Shown piece after piece: positions 6,915 through 7,087 of a stretch of DNA of 7,087 nt. The position numbers and the translations under genes are program-made. Each line of letters starts with the position of its first letter. Positions within the stretch are counted from its first letter, which is position 1. The notes beneath the pieces were generated by a model. That model was not told the origin of the DNA. It saw only the letters and a list, made by a program, of their open reading frames with translations, and searched no databases. The DNA comes from Armatimonadota bacterium (GTDB lineage: Bacteria > Vulcanimicrobiota > JACPDS01), in contig JACPDS010000042.1 in assembly GCA_016183885.1 (NCBI GenBank), positions 1 through 7,087 of the forward strand, written 5' to 3'.

Positions 6915-6919
6915 GGGAG
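6915..6919 (+). promoter_or_regulatory. Ribosome binding site of queF
   Basis: GGGAG lies 6 bases before the ATG at 6926 and just outside the right end of the inverted-repeat element. It settles the queF start. The ATG at 6913, which overlaps it, opens an out-of-frame run of only nine codons. Confidence 0.7.
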
Positions 6920-6925
6920 ATAAAA

Positions 6926-7087
6926 ATGCAAAAACCAGATAAAATTAAAACTAATTTATTAGCCACTTTTCCTTATAAAGGCGAAAAACAATATATTGAA
7001 TATAAAACCAGAGAATTTTCGGCTCTATGTCCTTTTTCTGGATTGCCGGATATTGCTGCAGTAATAATTGAATATATCCCTGAAAAA
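6926..7087 (+). CDS. queF: NADPH-dependent preQ0 reductase QueF, type I, 3'-truncated
   Basis: QueF reduces the nitrile of 7-cyano-7-deazaguanine (preQ0) to the aminomethyl group of preQ1, a late step before insertion into tRNA on the way to queuosine. Only the first 54 residues are in the window, and the frame is open to the right edge. The visible part is diagnostic: EYKTREFSALCPFSGLPD contains the nucleophilic cysteine (C35), which forms a thioimide with the substrate, and the conserved aspartate D42. It is followed by the family's IIEYIPEK strand. The short N terminus fits the compact type I (YkvM-like) form, not the long fused type II form. A clear ribosome site precedes the start. The repeat element separates the gene from the transporter operon, so it probably has its own promoter. 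No preQ1 riboswitch was recognised upstream. Confidence 0.92.
   Translation, partial: MQKPDKIKTNLLATFPYKGEKQYIEYKTREFSALCPFSGLPDIAAVIIEYIPEK

Noticed and set aside
6776..6925. preQ1 riboswitch upstream of queF
   Set aside because: I looked for the class I core, with its AGCTACACCC-like loop and A-rich tail, and for a convincing class II arrangement, and recognised neither. A covariance-model search would settle it.

Overview
The window is strongly A+T-rich and all genes lie on the + strand. It reads as one tightly packed housekeeping operon, then a 241-base intergenic stretch filled by an inverted-repeat element, then the start of a second unit. The genes suit a diderm (Gram-negative-type) bacterium with peptidoglycan: an exported amidase with AMIN domains, a YibQ-type divergent polysaccharide deacetylase, and the lipid-carrier phosphatase UppP. 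The low G+C, moderate similarity to model-organism families and the CCACAGAG-type repeat would fit an uncultivated candidate phylum such as Margulisbacteria or Omnitrophica. That placement is a guess, not shown by the sequence.

Layout. Positions 1-755 hold the 3' part of a divergent polysaccharide deacetylase gene (5' end outside the window). It overlaps by 4 bases (ATGA) a secreted N-acetylmuramoyl-L-alanine amidase (752-2479) with a copper-amine-oxidase-like N-terminal domain, two AMIN domains and a zinc amidase domain. Next is uppP (about 2466-3260). After 20 bases come the three membrane and cytoplasmic parts of a Carb/Nuc-family nucleoside-type ABC importer: a duplicated ATPase (3281-4753) and two permeases (4746-5801 and 5809-6684). 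Its usual BmpA/PnrA binding lipoprotein is not in the window. Spacings from -14 to +20 bases indicate co-transcription and translational coupling.

Positions 6685-6925 contain no convincing gene. They hold a 219-base element (6693-6911) with 24-base imperfect terminal inverted repeats, an internal third half-copy of the terminal motif, and two internal hairpins, one unusually G+C-rich. A candidate promoter lies inside it. Four bases past its right end is the ribosome binding site of a 3'-truncated queF (6926-7087), the NADPH-dependent preQ0 reductase of queuosine biosynthesis.

Functionally, the first three genes deal with cell-wall processing and recycling of the undecaprenyl carrier. The next three import a nucleoside-like solute. 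queF makes preQ1 for tRNA modification. I found no convincing new multi-gene system. The most unusual part is the composite repeat just upstream of queF; the other notable points are a shortened loop in the second ATPase half and the pairing of the deacetylase with an amidase.
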